Shown here: positions 54,651-63,562 of the stretch, in pieces
Layout of the letters: each line of letters opens with the position of its first letter
How positions within the stretch are numbered: position 1 is the stretch's first letter
NCBI GenBank assembly: GCA_900120395.1
Contig: LT635553.1
Location: 86,720-150,719 of the forward strand
Length of the DNA stretch: 64,000 nt
From: Porphyromonadaceae bacterium FC4
GTDB lineage: Bacteria; Bacteroidota; Bacteroidia; Bacteroidales; Porphyromonadaceae
Direction: 5' to 3'
Made by a program: the position numbers and the translations under genes
The notes under the pieces: model-generated
Databases searched by the model: none
What the model was told of the DNA's origin: nothing
The model's input: the letters and a program-made list of their open reading frames with translations, nothing else

Positions 54651-56467
54651 GCTATTGGGGTGTGAAAGTGGGTGTATACTGTGGCACCCTTTGAGGCACC
54701 GAGGACCTCCTGTAGCTCTTCCTTGGTCGCATCCTTGATGCGCTTGACGCTCTTGAAGTGCTTGAGGAGTTTTTGTTTGTTCGCCGGACCTATGCCTTTG
54801 ATATCGTCCAGCTCGGAGTGTGTACTATGCTTGGATCGCAGTTTGCGGTGGTAGTTGATGGCGAAGCGGTGTACCTCTTTCTGGATTCGCTCCAGGAGGT
54901 AAAAGACCTCACTCCGCTGCATGATCCCGATCACCTGAGGTGGATCACCGAAGAGCACCTGGTTGGTGTTGTGTGTCTCGTCCTTGGCAAGTCCCATGAC
55001 CGGTATCTCGACGCCCACTTCACGGAGTGCACGCTTGACGGTACTCATCTGTCCCTTTCCTCCATCAGTAATGATGAGATCCGGTAGCTGCTCTCCCTCT
55101 TCTTTGAGACGACTGTAGCGTCGCACCACCACTTCGTGCATCGATGCGTAGTCATCCGGTCCGTCGACCCCCTTGATTCGGTACAGGCGGTAGTCCTTTT
55201 TGGAGGGACGTGCGCCCTTGAATACCACACACGATGCTACAGGGTCGCTGCCGGAGATGTTCGAGTTGTCAAAACTCTCGACATGGTACGGAAGTTTTGG
55301 GAGCCCCGCCGCCTGCATGAGGTTTTTGAGGATCTGAGTGTTTCGTTGCTCGGGGTTGAGCTTCTCCTGCTGTTTGATCTTGTCCTTCTTGTACTGCTCA
55401 ACGTTTTTGATGCTCAGAGCGAGGACTTTTCTGCGGTCTCCCCTCTGCGGTGTAGTGATCTTCACTCCGGGAAACTCACCAAAGTTGGGTACTTCTTCCA
55501 CGATGAGCTCCCGAACCTCTATGGGCGAACTGTCTAAGAGCTCTTGGAGGACGGTGGCGAAAAGCTCCTCTTTCTCCTCATCCTCGATCTGCTTTTTGTA
55601 CTCCAGCGTGCGCCCGGCTATGATGTTTCCCTCTCGGAGTAGCAGGTAGTTGACATAGAGTGCATCCGTATCGACACGGTACGAAGCAACCAGTGCATCC
55701 CCGATCACATTACTGATGATGGTGCTCTTTCCCTGGTAGCTCTCCAGATCCTCCAGGGTCTTTTGAATCTCCAACGCTCCCTCAAAATCCAGGTTTTCGC
55801 TCGCTGTAAGCATCTGCTCCCGCAGGGTGCGGGTCACCGAGTTGATCCGTCCTTCGAGGATCTGCTTTGCCTGCTCGATATTCTTGTTGTACTCCTCCTC
55901 GCTCTGGTACCCCACGCATGGTCCCAAGCATCGGTCGATATGGTACTTCAGGCAGACCCGGTACTTCCCGGCGTCTATCCCCTCTGTGGTTAGCTTCAGG
56001 CTGCAGCTCCTAAACTTGAAGATCTGCCTAAAGAGCCGGATAAGTGTCCATGCCATTCCACGATTGGGGTAGGGACCGTAGTAAAGGCTCCCATCTCGTA
56101 CCATCTTGTGGGTCACAAAAACACGAGGAAAAGGCTCGTTCTTGACACAGATGTACGGGTACATATTCCCCTGCTTCAGGAGGATGTTGTAGTGCGGCTG
56201 GTGCTGCTTGATGAGGTTGTTCTCCAGGAGTAGGGCGTCGTGCTCGGTGGACACCACCATGTACTCGAGTTTGGTGAAAGCTCGAAGCAGTGCCCTTGTC
56301 TTTCGGCTATCCGGCTCTCTATTGAAGTAAGACGATATACGCTTCTTCAGGTTCTTCGCCTTGCCTACGTAGATGACTTTATCCTCCTCGTCCCTGTATA
56401 TGTAGCAGCCGGGCTGCTCGGGGATAAGGCTCAGATTGTCTCGGATCTCCTTCTTGGATAAAATCAT
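54647..56467 (-). CDS. uvrC: Excinuclease ABC subunit C
   Basis: 606 residues. N-terminal GIY-YIG nuclease (PGCYIYRDEEDKVIYVGKAK), central UVR motif, the RNase H-like 5' nuclease domain (SFDNSNISGSDPVASCVVF) and two C-terminal HhH motifs (IKGIGPANKQKLLKHF). Makes both incisions in nucleotide excision repair. It lies between mnmG and dtd; a parS-like site is in the gap upstream. Confidence 0.96.
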   Translation of the reverse strand: MILSKKEIRDNLSLIPEQPGCYIYRDEEDKVIYVGKAKNLKKRISSYFNREPDSRKTRALLRAFTKLEYMVVSTEHDALLLENNLIKQHQPHYNILLKQGNMYPYICVKNEPFPRVFVTHKMVRDGSLYYGPYPNRGMAWTLIRLFRQIFKFRSCSLKLTTEGIDAGKYRVCLKYHIDRCLGPCVGYQSEEEYNKNIEQAKQILEGRINSVTRTLREQMLTASENLDFEGALEIQKTLEDLESYQGKSTIISNVIGDALVASYRVDTDALYVNYLLLREGNIIAGRTLEYKKQIEDEEKEELFATVLQELLDSSPIEVRELIVEEVPNFGEFPGVKITTPQRGDRRKVLALSIKNVEQYKKDKIKQQEKLNPEQRNTQILKNLMQAAGLPKLPYHVESFDNSNISGSDPVASCVVFKGARPSKKDYRLYRIKGVDGPDDYASMHEVVVRRYSRLKEEGEQLPDLIITDGGKGQMSTVKRALREVGVEIPVMGLAKDETHNTNQVLFGDPPQVIGIMQRSEVFYLLERIQKEVHRFAINYHRKLRSKHSTHSELDDIKGIGPANKQKLLKHFKSVKRIKDATKEELQEVLGASKGATVYTHFHTPIA

Positions 56468-56472
56468 GCTAT

Positions 56473-56488
56473 TGTTTCACGTGGAACG
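56473..56488. promoter_or_regulatory. parS: parS-like ParB-binding site 2
   Basis: TGTTTCACGTGGAACG matches 15 of 16 bases of TGTTNCACGTGNAACA. It sits in the 21-bp gap between mnmG and uvrC. Together with the site at 52869 it suggests a centromere-like zone. ParA and ParB genes are outside the window. Confidence 0.65.
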
Positions 56489-58354
56489 TTATCGGCCCAT
56501 CAAGACCAAAAGGATGTTGATGTCCGAGGGCGAGATGCCGGGAATGCGACTCGCTTGACCGATCGTCAAAGGGTCGGTCTTGGCGAGCTTTTGCCGGGCT
56601 TCTATGGAGAGCGCATGGATGGCAGAGTAGTCGAATCTGCCCCGTATCTGTATGTCTTCCAGTCGCTTGGCCTTGTCTGCCAGCTTGCGCTCGCGCTCGA
56701 TGTACCCGGCATACTTGATCTCCGTCTCCGCCGACTCCCGTACCTCCTCGCTATAGCTACTGATAAGCTCCGGAAAGAGCTCGCCCAGAGCCTCCAGGGT
56801 GATGGTAGGGCGCGAGAGGAGCAGCTTAGCCTTGGTGGCTTGCTTTAGCTGAGTGCTCTCGTGACGGCTGAGCCAGGCGTTGGTCTGCTCTGTGGGTTGT
56901 AGGGTGAGGTCCGCCAGCCTCTGCAGGAGCTCATCCCGCTGGGTCTGCTTGGTGCGGAAGTGTTCCCGACGCTCTGCCGTGACCAGCTCAAGTTCGATCC
57001 CTCTGGGGGTCAGACGCTCGTCGGCATTGTCCTGCCTGAGCAGGATGCGGTACTCGGCACGGCTGGTAAACATCCGGTAGGGCTCGTCCACCCCTTTGGT
57101 GACCAAATCGTCGACCAGCACACCTATGTAGCCCTCATCGCGTGCGATGGTAAAGTCCGACCCGGCATCGTGTGTCGTGAGGTGGGCATTGATCCCCGCC
57201 AGGATGCCTTGCCCAGCCGCCTCCTCGTAGCCGGTCGTGCCATTGATCTGTCCGGCGAAGTAGAGTCTCCTCACCAGCTTTGTCTCCAATGTGTGGTAGA
57301 GCTGTGTGGGATCAAAAAAGAGGTACTCGATTGCGTAGCCCGGGCGGAGGATATGGGCGTCCTTGAGTGCCGGTATCAGCTTGATCGCCTCCGCCTGCAC
57401 CGGGATAGGCATCGAGCTGCTGAAGCCATTCACGTAGTACTCTGTACTCTCCTCTCCCTCCGGCTCGAGGAAGATCTGATGGTGATCCTTGCCGACAAAA
57501 GTGGTGATCTTCGTCTCGATGCTGGGACAGTAGCGGGGACCAATACTCTTGATCTGCCCATTGTACAGCGGAGAGTCAGCAAGATTATCGCTCAGCAGCT
57601 TGTGTACCGCTGCATTGGTATGGGTGATGAAGCAGGAGCGTCGGTTGAGCTCGTGGTTGGACACCGAGGGTAGGTAGCTAAACTTTTGCCAACCCTCCTC
57701 GCCCGCTTGCTCCTCGCACAGGTCGAAGTGGATGGTACGCCCGTCCAGACGCATGGGAGTGCCGGTCTTCATCCGATCGGCTCTAAACCCGTAGTCCGTC
57801 AGCTGCCCCGCCAGGCCGTGCGAAGCTGGTTCGCCAATCCTCCCGCCCTCTATCCTCGTCCGACCAAAGTGCATGAGTCCGTTGAGAAAAGTCCCATTCG
57901 TGAGGATCACCGCCCGAGCCGAAAACTCCAGCCCGAGTCGGGTCCGCACCCCGCGCACCTCGCCCTCCTTGATCTCCACGCCGGTCACCTCATCCTGCCA
58001 GAGGTAGAGGTTGGGCGTATGCATGAGGGTGAGCCGCCATAGGTGTGAGAAGTGGTTTCGGTCGTTTTGAGACCGAGGGCTCCACATGGCAGCACCCTTG
58101 GAGCGGTTGAGCATCCTAAAGTGCATGGTACTCCGGTCGGTGATGATGCCCATCTGCCCTCCCAGCGCATCGATCTCCCGCACGATCTGCCCCTTGGCAA
58201 TGCCACCGATGGCGGGGTTGCAGCTCATCTGTGCTATGGTCGCAAGGTCCATGGTGATCAGCAGCACGTCCGATCCCAGTCGGGCCGCGGCGTGTGCCGC
58301 CTCGCATCCGGCATGACCCGCACCTACTACTATGATATCGTATGTTGTCTTCAT
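56489..58354 (-). CDS. mnmG: tRNA uridine-5-carboxymethylaminomethyl modification enzyme
   Basis: 621 residues. FAD motif VVGAGHAGCEAAHAAARLG, GGIAKGQIVREIDALGGQMG, and NGFSSSMPIPVQ typical of MnmG/GidA. With MnmE it modifies U34 of several tRNAs. The gene heads the minus-strand cluster mnmG-uvrC-dtd-mazG-deoC-aroA. Confidence 0.97.
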   Translation of the reverse strand: MKTTYDIIVVGAGHAGCEAAHAAARLGSDVLLITMDLATIAQMSCNPAIGGIAKGQIVREIDALGGQMGIITDRSTMHFRMLNRSKGAAMWSPRSQNDRNHFSHLWRLTLMHTPNLYLWQDEVTGVEIKEGEVRGVRTRLGLEFSARAVILTNGTFLNGLMHFGRTRIEGGRIGEPASHGLAGQLTDYGFRADRMKTGTPMRLDGRTIHFDLCEEQAGEEGWQKFSYLPSVSNHELNRRSCFITHTNAAVHKLLSDNLADSPLYNGQIKSIGPRYCPSIETKITTFVGKDHHQIFLEPEGEESTEYYVNGFSSSMPIPVQAEAIKLIPALKDAHILRPGYAIEYLFFDPTQLYHTLETKLVRRLYFAGQINGTTGYEEAAGQGILAGINAHLTTHDAGSDFTIARDEGYIGVLVDDLVTKGVDEPYRMFTSRAEYRILLRQDNADERLTPRGIELELVTAERREHFRTKQTQRDELLQRLADLTLQPTEQTNAWLSRHESTQLKQATKAKLLLSRPTITLEALGELFPELISSYSEEVRESAETEIKYAGYIERERKLADKAKRLEDIQIRGRFDYSAIHALSIEARQKLAKTDPLTIGQASRIPGISPSDINILLVLMGR

Positions 58355-58369
58355 TTATTCCTTTGTCTG

Positions 58370-58377
58370 CAAAGGTA
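58370..58377 (-). promoter_or_regulatory. Candidate -7 element of the mnmG operon
   Basis: On the minus strand TACCTTTG fits TAnnTTTG, only 16 bp before the mnmG start, so the leader would be very short. Confidence 0.45.
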
Positions 58378-58444
58378 CCTATTTCTCACTTATCTCTATC
58401 GCATACAGGGGTTTCCAAATAAGTCCAAATGAGCAGTTTGTCTC

Positions 58445-58620
58445 CGCTTTTTCGCCCTGCGGATCGAGCCAAAAAATTTAACGGATAGTAGTGAAAAGTT
58501 TGCAGTAGGAAAGAAAACGATTTGACGGATAGAAGCGAACGGTTTCCAGTAGGAAACTTTTCACTACTATCCGTTAAATTTTTCGGTGTGCGCAACCGTC
58601 TGTTTATCAGTGGCATATGG
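58445..58620 (+). repeat. Interspersed hairpin repeat, copy 9, with a perfect 30-bp inverted repeat
   Basis: Core 58467-58586. The arms 58472-58501 and 58554-58583 are exact reverse complements and share copy-specific bases (TTTAACGGATAGTAGTG), unlike the internal box, which is TTTGACGGATAGAAGCG. The first hairpin is damaged (TTTGCAGTAGGAAA). The right flank has CGTCTGTTTATCAG and CATATGGAGCC, the latter shared with copy 3. Confidence 0.92.
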
Positions 58621-58703
58621 AGCCTTGTTTTTTTAGTACGACTCCGGCGTTAGGGACAGATGATACAGGTTCGGTCGCATACAGTGGGCGCGCATTGGTA
58701 CTG

Positions 58704-58721
58704 TATATTTGGGTATCTTTG
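58704..58721 (+). promoter_or_regulatory. Two adjacent -7 candidates for the beta-propeller lipoprotein gene
   Basis: TATATTTG (58704-58711) and TATCTTTG (58714-58721) both fit TAnnTTTG; TTGG at 58694 is a possible but closely spaced -33. The start codon is 51 bp past the second. Confidence 0.5.
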
Positions 58722-58772
58722 TAGCAATATGTTCAATGATTATTTTCAAATCTTGTAAATTTATAAAAAGCG

Positions 58773-60296
58773 ATGAAAAGAAAACAGTATCTCTTGTCGC
58801 TGCTGACAGCAGTAGTGGCGCTATCTATGGCTCTGACCGGGTGTTACTCGGATGAGGTCAACGACCTACAGAAGAGCATTGACGACCTAAAAGCATCACA
58901 GTCGGCTCAGGCAGAGCTGATCGATGCGCTGGAGACCGTCCGCGACCTAAAGGAAGCCGGCGTGAAAGTATGGGATGTCCGGAGCACCGGAGAGGGGCAG
59001 CCCGTAGCTGTGGCAGATCTGACGGACGGACGTCTGCTGGCGGTGACCAACGGCGGGCTCACCCTTTTCTCCGAGAGTGAAGGGGGCAAGGTAGTGATTG
59101 ACGGAAATGAGACCGCTCTGGACTGGAAAAACCCGCTGAATCTGGAGATCTGCCCGAAAGGCGTGTGGGTAGTCAATGGTAAGGGCGCTGATGTCACTGC
59201 TCCGAAGTTTGTAAAAGGGGCCAAGCCCTATGCCATCAAGGCTAATGGTAACGAGTATGCACTGACGCTCAGCAATGGAGGGGTGCACATGCTTGGTAAG
59301 AACATTGGGCTCCTTTACCTCGCAGAGGGATCCATGGGCAAGGACAACGGCGAGCTGGAGTTTTTCTCCTACGACCCCGAAAAAGATAAGTACGACTACA
59401 ATGATGCGTTTCGTAAAAAGAGCTATGGAGAGACACCCAATGCGATGATCGAATACGGTAGCAAGATCTATGTCGCTATCTCCGGTGTTCAGGGGAAAAA
59501 CAACGGCGCGATCCGTGTACTCGACCGCGCCGGCAGGCTCATCGAGGAGGTGAAGCTTTCCTCGGATAACGGAAGCCTGATGCCCCGTGCGCTTGTGGCA
59601 CATGAGGGGATGGTGTACGTCTCTGCTTACCTCGATCCGGTGAAGGCAGACTTTTCGTACGTGGCAAAGCTGGATACCATGGAGTACAAGCCTAAGTATG
59701 CCAAGATCACCGGTGCGCACAGTGAGGGGCTGGCGATCAGTGGAAGTGAGCTCTTCATCTGCCAGTCCGGGCAGGGAAAGGATAATAAGATCGCTGTCGT
59801 GGACCTGGGAACGTTCACAGAAAAGGAGGTCATCACGGTAGGCTATAACCCCGTCCATATCGTCAGCGATGGAAAGGGTACCCTCTACTTCACCACTATG
59901 GATGTATATGGCGCCGACTGGAGTATCACCACGCCTTCCAACCTGTACAAGCTCGATGCTGCGAGCCGAAAGGTGGTGAAGACCTACGATGTCCGTACCG
60001 GTACCCTGGCACTCCACAATGGTGTGCTCTACGTCACCACCATCACGAACTGGAATGACGGTTCTTCTCAGATCAAGACCGTCAACCTGGCAGATGATAC
60101 GGTGAGTGATTTTGCCACCCGACTGCCCAAGTATATGTTTGCCAGCCGGATTGCCGCATTTGACGATGCACGACAGGAGCTGTACATTACCCAGAGCATG
60201 GGTTCTCGGATCTTCCGCTTTTCCTACGATGGTAAGTCGGTTGACAAGCTCCGCGCAAAGCAGCAAAACGGTGCAAGCATTATCCTGATCAGATAA
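58773..60296 (+). CDS. YncE-like beta-propeller lipoprotein
   Basis: 507 residues. Lipobox ALTGC (Cys 24), then a short coiled coil (DEVNDLQKSIDDLKASQ, about 27-60), a beta domain to about 150, and a seven-bladed propeller-like region with repeated strands (KNNGAIRVLDRAGRLIEEV, KDNKIAVVDLGTFTEKEV, SNLYKLDAASRKVVKTYD). DUF5074-type propellers in Bacteroidetes include surface cobalamin-binding BtuG; a corrinoid or other ligand role is only a guess, as no TonB receptor is adjacent. Monocistronic with its own terminator. Confidence 0.8.
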   Translation: MKRKQYLLSLLTAVVALSMALTGCYSDEVNDLQKSIDDLKASQSAQAELIDALETVRDLKEAGVKVWDVRSTGEGQPVAVADLTDGRLLAVTNGGLTLFSESEGGKVVIDGNETALDWKNPLNLEICPKGVWVVNGKGADVTAPKFVKGAKPYAIKANGNEYALTLSNGGVHMLGKNIGLLYLAEGSMGKDNGELEFFSYDPEKDKYDYNDAFRKKSYGETPNAMIEYGSKIYVAISGVQGKNNGAIRVLDRAGRLIEEVKLSSDNGSLMPRALVAHEGMVYVSAYLDPVKADFSYVAKLDTMEYKPKYAKITGAHSEGLAISGSELFICQSGQGKDNKIAVVDLGTFTEKEVITVGYNPVHIVSDGKGTLYFTTMDVYGADWSITTPSNLYKLDAASRKVVKTYDVRTGTLALHNGVLYVTTITNWNDGSSQIKTVNLADDTVSDFATRLPKYMFASRIAAFDDARQELYITQSMGSRIFRFSYDGKSVDKLRAKQQNGASIILIR

Positions 60297-60330
60297 GCTC
60301 AACGGGGGAAACATAACCCTGCTAACGAAT

Positions 60331-60372
60331 AAGGCACTGTGGAGCCATTGGAGCTCCACAGTGCCTTGTTTC
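60331..60372 (+). terminator. Intrinsic terminator of the beta-propeller gene
   Basis: Perfect 15-bp stem AAGGCACTGTGGAGC / GCTCCACAGTGCCTT followed by GTTTCG. Confidence 0.75.
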
Positions 60373-60375
60373 GTA

Positions 60376-60500
60376 CCCCGTGGAAGGGTAGTGCGACCTG
60401 ACACATTTTTATCCGCACTCCATGGCAAGGGCTGCGCAAGCTAGCACACTTTTAATCCGCACTCCCGTTGAAGAGCTGCGTAATCTAGCGCAAAAAAGAG
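60376..60500. repeat. Degenerate tandem repeat with 44-bp period
   Basis: TTTTTATCCGCACTCC (60405-60421) and TTTTAATCCGCACTCC (60450-60465) recur at 44 bp, with GGCTGCGCAAGCTAGCAC and AGCTGCGTAATCTAGCGC following; a weaker first unit starts near 60377. About 2.7 units. Not the same sequence as the interspersed repeat. Confidence 0.6.
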
Positions 60501-60552
60501 CCTCCTCCGGCTTATGCTACGCTCGGAACGGGCGGCTCCGGGTCCATAAACC

Positions 60553-60592
60553 AACAAGAGCTACACGCACGTGCAGCTCTTGTTGATTTTTT
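60553..60592 (+). terminator. Second hairpin terminator before recA
   Basis: Stem AACAAGAGCT / AGCTCTTGTT (60553-60562, 60574-60583) with GATTTTTTCC. About 180 bp after the first terminator and with no ORF between them, so it may end a short RNA that includes the 44-bp repeats. Confidence 0.7.
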
Positions 60593-60683
60593 CCACAAAA
60601 AATATTAGAATGATAGGTAAGAAAGATTGATTAGGTTATGCTTTTTGACTATTCAAAGATCCAACATTTTTTCAAAGATCCAA

Positions 60684-60712
60684 AGAAAAAAAGGATGTTG
60701 TTTAACACCCTT
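60684..60712 (-). terminator. Intrinsic terminator of the recA operon
   Basis: On the minus strand, GGGTGTT / AACATCC stem (with a G-U pair) followed by seven T. It lies 57 bp after the recA stop. Confidence 0.75.
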
Positions 60713-60768
60713 TCTCTCTCTTTATCTTTAATATATGCTTTGAAAAGCACGTAGATAATAAAGTTATT

Positions 60769-61830
60769 TTACTTTGTTTCGGTCAGAGCTACGCGTATTT
60801 TCTCTTGGATCTCTGCCAGAAGGTCCGGATTCTCTTCGAGGGTTGTCTTGGCGTTGTCGCGCCCTTGACCCAGTCGAGTCTCGTCGTAGTAGTACCACGA
60901 GCCGGACTTGCGGATGATCTCCAGAGTCTCGCCGGCAGTAATGATCTCTCCGATCTTTTGGATCCCCTTACCAAAGAGGATATCGAACTCAGCAGTACGG
61001 AATGGTGGTGCTACCTTATTCTTAGCCACTTTCACCCTCGCTACATAACCGATTTGCTCAGAGGCGCTATCCTTGATCGGCTGACCTTTTCGGATGTCCA
61101 GCCTGATGGTGGAGTAGTACTTCAGTGCATTGCCACCGGTGGTAGTCTCCGGACTACCGTAAATGACGCCGATCTTATCCCGCAGTTGGTTGATGAAGAT
61201 ACAGGTCGTGCGGGTCTTGTTGATGACGGAGGCGAGCTTGCGGAGAGCCTGGCTCATCAGTCGAGCATGCAGTCCCAGCTTGTTCTCCCCCATCTCGCCC
61301 TCTATCTCACTCTTTGGGGTCAGCGCTGCCACCGAGTCAATCACGACCAGGTCTACTGCTGAGGAGCGGATCAGGTCCTCCGCTATGTCCAGAGCCTGCT
61401 CGCCGTTGTCGGGCTGTGCGATCCATAGCTTGGTGAGGTCTACCCCCAGTGCCTCTGCGTAGTAGCGGTCAAAGGCGTGCTCTGCGTCAATGAATGCAGC
61501 GAGTCCGCCCTGCTTCTGTGCTTCGGCAATCGCATGGATGGCGAGGGTGGTCTTACCGGACGATTCCGGTCCGTAGATTTCCACGATACGTCCGCGAGGG
61601 TATCCCCCTACGCCGAGAGCCATGTCCAGCGTCATGGAGCCGGTAGGGATCACCTCCACGTCCTCCACACTTTCGTCTGCCATGTTCATGATCGAGCCTT
61701 TGCCAAAGGTCTTCTCGATCTTGCTCATGGCTGCCTTTAGGGCTTTGAGCTTCTCGGCGTTGGGCTCAGCCACCTTCACCTCTTTTTTGTCGGTCTCGAC
61801 CGTCTCAGTTTCCTTATTCTTATCTGCCAT
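60769..61830 (-). CDS. recA: Recombinase RecA
   Basis: 353 residues. Walker [25 protein letters not shown], and DNA-binding loops ([20 protein letters not shown]). The N-terminus has about 25 extra charged residues ([16 protein letters not shown]), as in other Bacteroidetes. It catalyses strand exchange and would trigger any SOS response; no LexA box was found upstream. It follows bcp by 3 bp, so it is co-transcribed with bcp and the dehydrogenase rather than with recX. Confidence 0.97.
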   Translation of the reverse strand: MADKNKETETVETDKKEVKVAEPNAEKLKALKAAMSKIEKTFGKGSIMNMADESVEDVEVIPTGSMTLDMALGVGGYPRGRIVEIYGPESSGKTTLAIHAIAEAQKQGGLAAFIDAEHAFDRYYAEALGVDLTKLWIAQPDNGEQALDIAEDLIRSSAVDLVVIDSVAALTPKSEIEGEMGENKLGLHARLMSQALRKLASVINKTRTTCIFINQLRDKIGVIYGSPETTTGGNALKYYSTIRLDIRKGQPIKDSASEQIGYVARVKVAKNKVAPPFRTAEFDILFGKGIQKIGEIITAGETLEIIRKSGSWYYYDETRLGQGRDNAKTTLEENPDLLAEIQEKIRVALTETK

Positions 61831-61833
61831 TCT

Positions 61834-62304
61834 CTATTCTTGTTCCTTTTTGATAATCTTCAGTAATTGTTCCCCGTGGCTCATCGTCTTGAGGTTGCGA
61901 CCGGTGATGATCTGACGGATCACCCCCTCCTTGTCGATCAAGAAAGTGGTGCGGACTGTCCCCATATAGGTGCGCCCAAACATCTTCTTCTCCGCCAGTA
62001 CGCCAAAAGTCTCGAGAAGCTTTTTATCCACGTCTGCGATCAGCGGGAAAGGGAGCTTGTGCTTCTCGCGAAAGCCCTGATGGCTCTTTGCAGAGTCTTT
62101 GCTGACACCGATGACGGTGTAGCCCAGGTCGCGGAGCTCCGTCCAGCTGTCGCGCAGGCTGCACGCCTGTCCGGTGCAGCCGGAGGTATTGTCCTTCGGG
62201 TAAAAGTAGAGGATGACGTTCTGCCCCTTCAGGCTCTCCCGGGTGATCGTGTTGCCATCCTGGTCTTGTCCCAGTACCTCGGGTATCTTATCGCCTACTT
62301 TCAT
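61834..62304 (-). CDS. bcp: Thiol peroxidase Bcp (peroxiredoxin Q)
   Basis: 156 residues. Peroxidatic Cys and resolving Cys five residues apart in SGCTGQACSLRD. It reduces hydroperoxides using thioredoxin, supplied by trxB at 40 kb. It overlaps the dehydrogenase gene upstream by 4 bp. Confidence 0.94.
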   Translation of the reverse strand: MKVGDKIPEVLGQDQDGNTITRESLKGQNVILYFYPKDNTSGCTGQACSLRDSWTELRDLGYTVIGVSKDSAKSHQGFREKHKLPFPLIADVDKKLLETFGVLAEKKMFGRTYMGTVRTTFLIDKEGVIRQIITGRNLKTMSHGEQLLKIIKKEQE

Positions 62305-63497
62305 AGCTCCAGGTCGATGTCGTGTAGTTCTTCAAATGGCAGCCCCTGCTTAGCCAGCTCGGTGAGGAAGGGATCCGGATCAAACTCCTCTACGTTGAAG
62401 ACCCCCTTGCCACTCCACAGACCCTTGAAGAACATCATGGCCCCCGTGGTGGCAGGTACCCCTGTGGTATAGCTGACGCCCTGGGCGCCGGTCTCCCGGT
62501 ACGCCGCCTCGTGTGAGCAGTTGTTGAAGATATAGTACGTATGCTCCTTGCCCTCTCGGAGACCGCGAATACGGCAGCCTATGGAGGTCTGACCGGTGTA
62601 GTTCTCCCCAAGCTCCTTTGGGTCGGGCAGCACCGTCTTGAGGAACTGTATCGGCACAATCTCGTGACCCTCATAGTTGATGGGCTTGATGCTCGCCATG
62701 CCTATGTTTTGGATCACACGGAGGTGTGTCAGATACTCCTCGCCAAAGGTCATCCAGAAGCGAGCTCTCTTGAGTGACGGGTAGTTTTTGACCAAGCTCT
62801 CCAGCTCCTCGTGGTACATCAGGTAGCTCTCGCGAGCTCCTACACGAGGGTAGGTGAGGGGCTTGTGCACGGACAGAGGAGCGGTGGTGTGCCACTCGCC
62901 GTCCTCGTAGTAGCGTCCCTCCTGAGTGATCTCACGGATGTTGATCTCGGGGTTGAAGTTGGTTGCAAAAGCCTTGTGGTGATCTCCGGCATTGCAGTCT
63001 ACGATGTCGAGGTGGGTGAGCTCGTCAAAGTAGTGCTTCGCTGCGTAGGTGGTAAAGACACTGGTCACCCCCGGGTCAAAACCACAACCCAGTATGGCAG
63101 TCAGCCCCGCTTCCTTGAATCGGTCTTGGTACGCCCACTGCCAGCTGTACTCGTACTTAGCCTCATCCAGGGGCTCATAGTTGGCTGTATCTAGGTAGTT
63201 GACACCGCACTCCAGGCAGGCATCCATTATGGTCAGGTCTTGATAGGGCAGGGCGACATTGATGACCAGCTCCGGCTTTACTTCGTTGAAAAGAGCCACC
63301 AGCTCCCGGACATTATCCGCATCCACCTGAGCAGTACGGATGGGGGCGTCCTTTATCTTAGCCGCGATAGCATCGCACTTGCTCTTGGTGCGGCTGGCTA
63401 GGGTGATGTCCGTGAAGACATCGTGGTTCATAGCCACCTTCTTGGCCACTACTGTACCCACACCTCCTGCACCTATGATCAGTACACGTCCTTTCAT
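62301..63497 (-). CDS. Saccharopine dehydrogenase-family protein, probable carboxy(nor)spermidine dehydrogenase
   Basis: 398 residues. Rossmann start VLIIGAGGVGTVVAKKVA and ALPYQDLTIMDACLECGVNYLDTANYE, the pattern of carboxy(nor)spermidine dehydrogenases. In Bacteroidetes these make carboxyspermidine from putrescine and aspartate semialdehyde for spermidine synthesis. The decarboxylase partner is not in this window, so lysine metabolism remains an alternative. First gene of the operon with bcp and recA. Confidence 0.85.
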   Translation of the reverse strand: MKGRVLIIGAGGVGTVVAKKVAMNHDVFTDITLASRTKSKCDAIAAKIKDAPIRTAQVDADNVRELVALFNEVKPELVINVALPYQDLTIMDACLECGVNYLDTANYEPLDEAKYEYSWQWAYQDRFKEAGLTAILGCGFDPGVTSVFTTYAAKHYFDELTHLDIVDCNAGDHHKAFATNFNPEINIREITQEGRYYEDGEWHTTAPLSVHKPLTYPRVGARESYLMYHEELESLVKNYPSLKRARFWMTFGEEYLTHLRVIQNIGMASIKPINYEGHEIVPIQFLKTVLPDPKELGENYTGQTSIGCRIRGLREGKEHTYYIFNNCSHEAAYRETGAQGVSYTTGVPATTGAMMFFKGLWSGKGVFNVEEFDPDPFLTELAKQGLPFEELHDIDLEL

Positions 63498-63562
63498 GTC
63501 TTAGTTGTTTTATGTGATTGAAACCCCTCTTTCTGAAGGGTAAAAAAGTAAATTCTCCTTAT

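Larger units (their letters stand above)
58355..58772. other. Divergent intergenic region with repeat copy 9
   Basis: Contains the mnmG -7 element, repeat copy 9 with flanks, and two overlapping -7 candidates for the beta-propeller lipoprotein. No gene. Confidence 0.7.
60297..60768. other. Convergent intergenic region without the interspersed repeat
   Basis: The only gap above 300 bp that lacks the interspersed hairpin repeat. It instead holds two plus-strand terminators, a 44-bp tandem repeat, a minus-strand recA terminator and a 13-bp direct repeat TTCAAAGATCCAA (60652-60664, 60671-60683). Confidence 0.7.

Noticed and set aside
60376..60500. Relation of the 44-bp tandem repeat to the interspersed repeat, which also has a 44-bp period
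   Set aside because: The unit sequences are different; the shared period appears to be coincidence.
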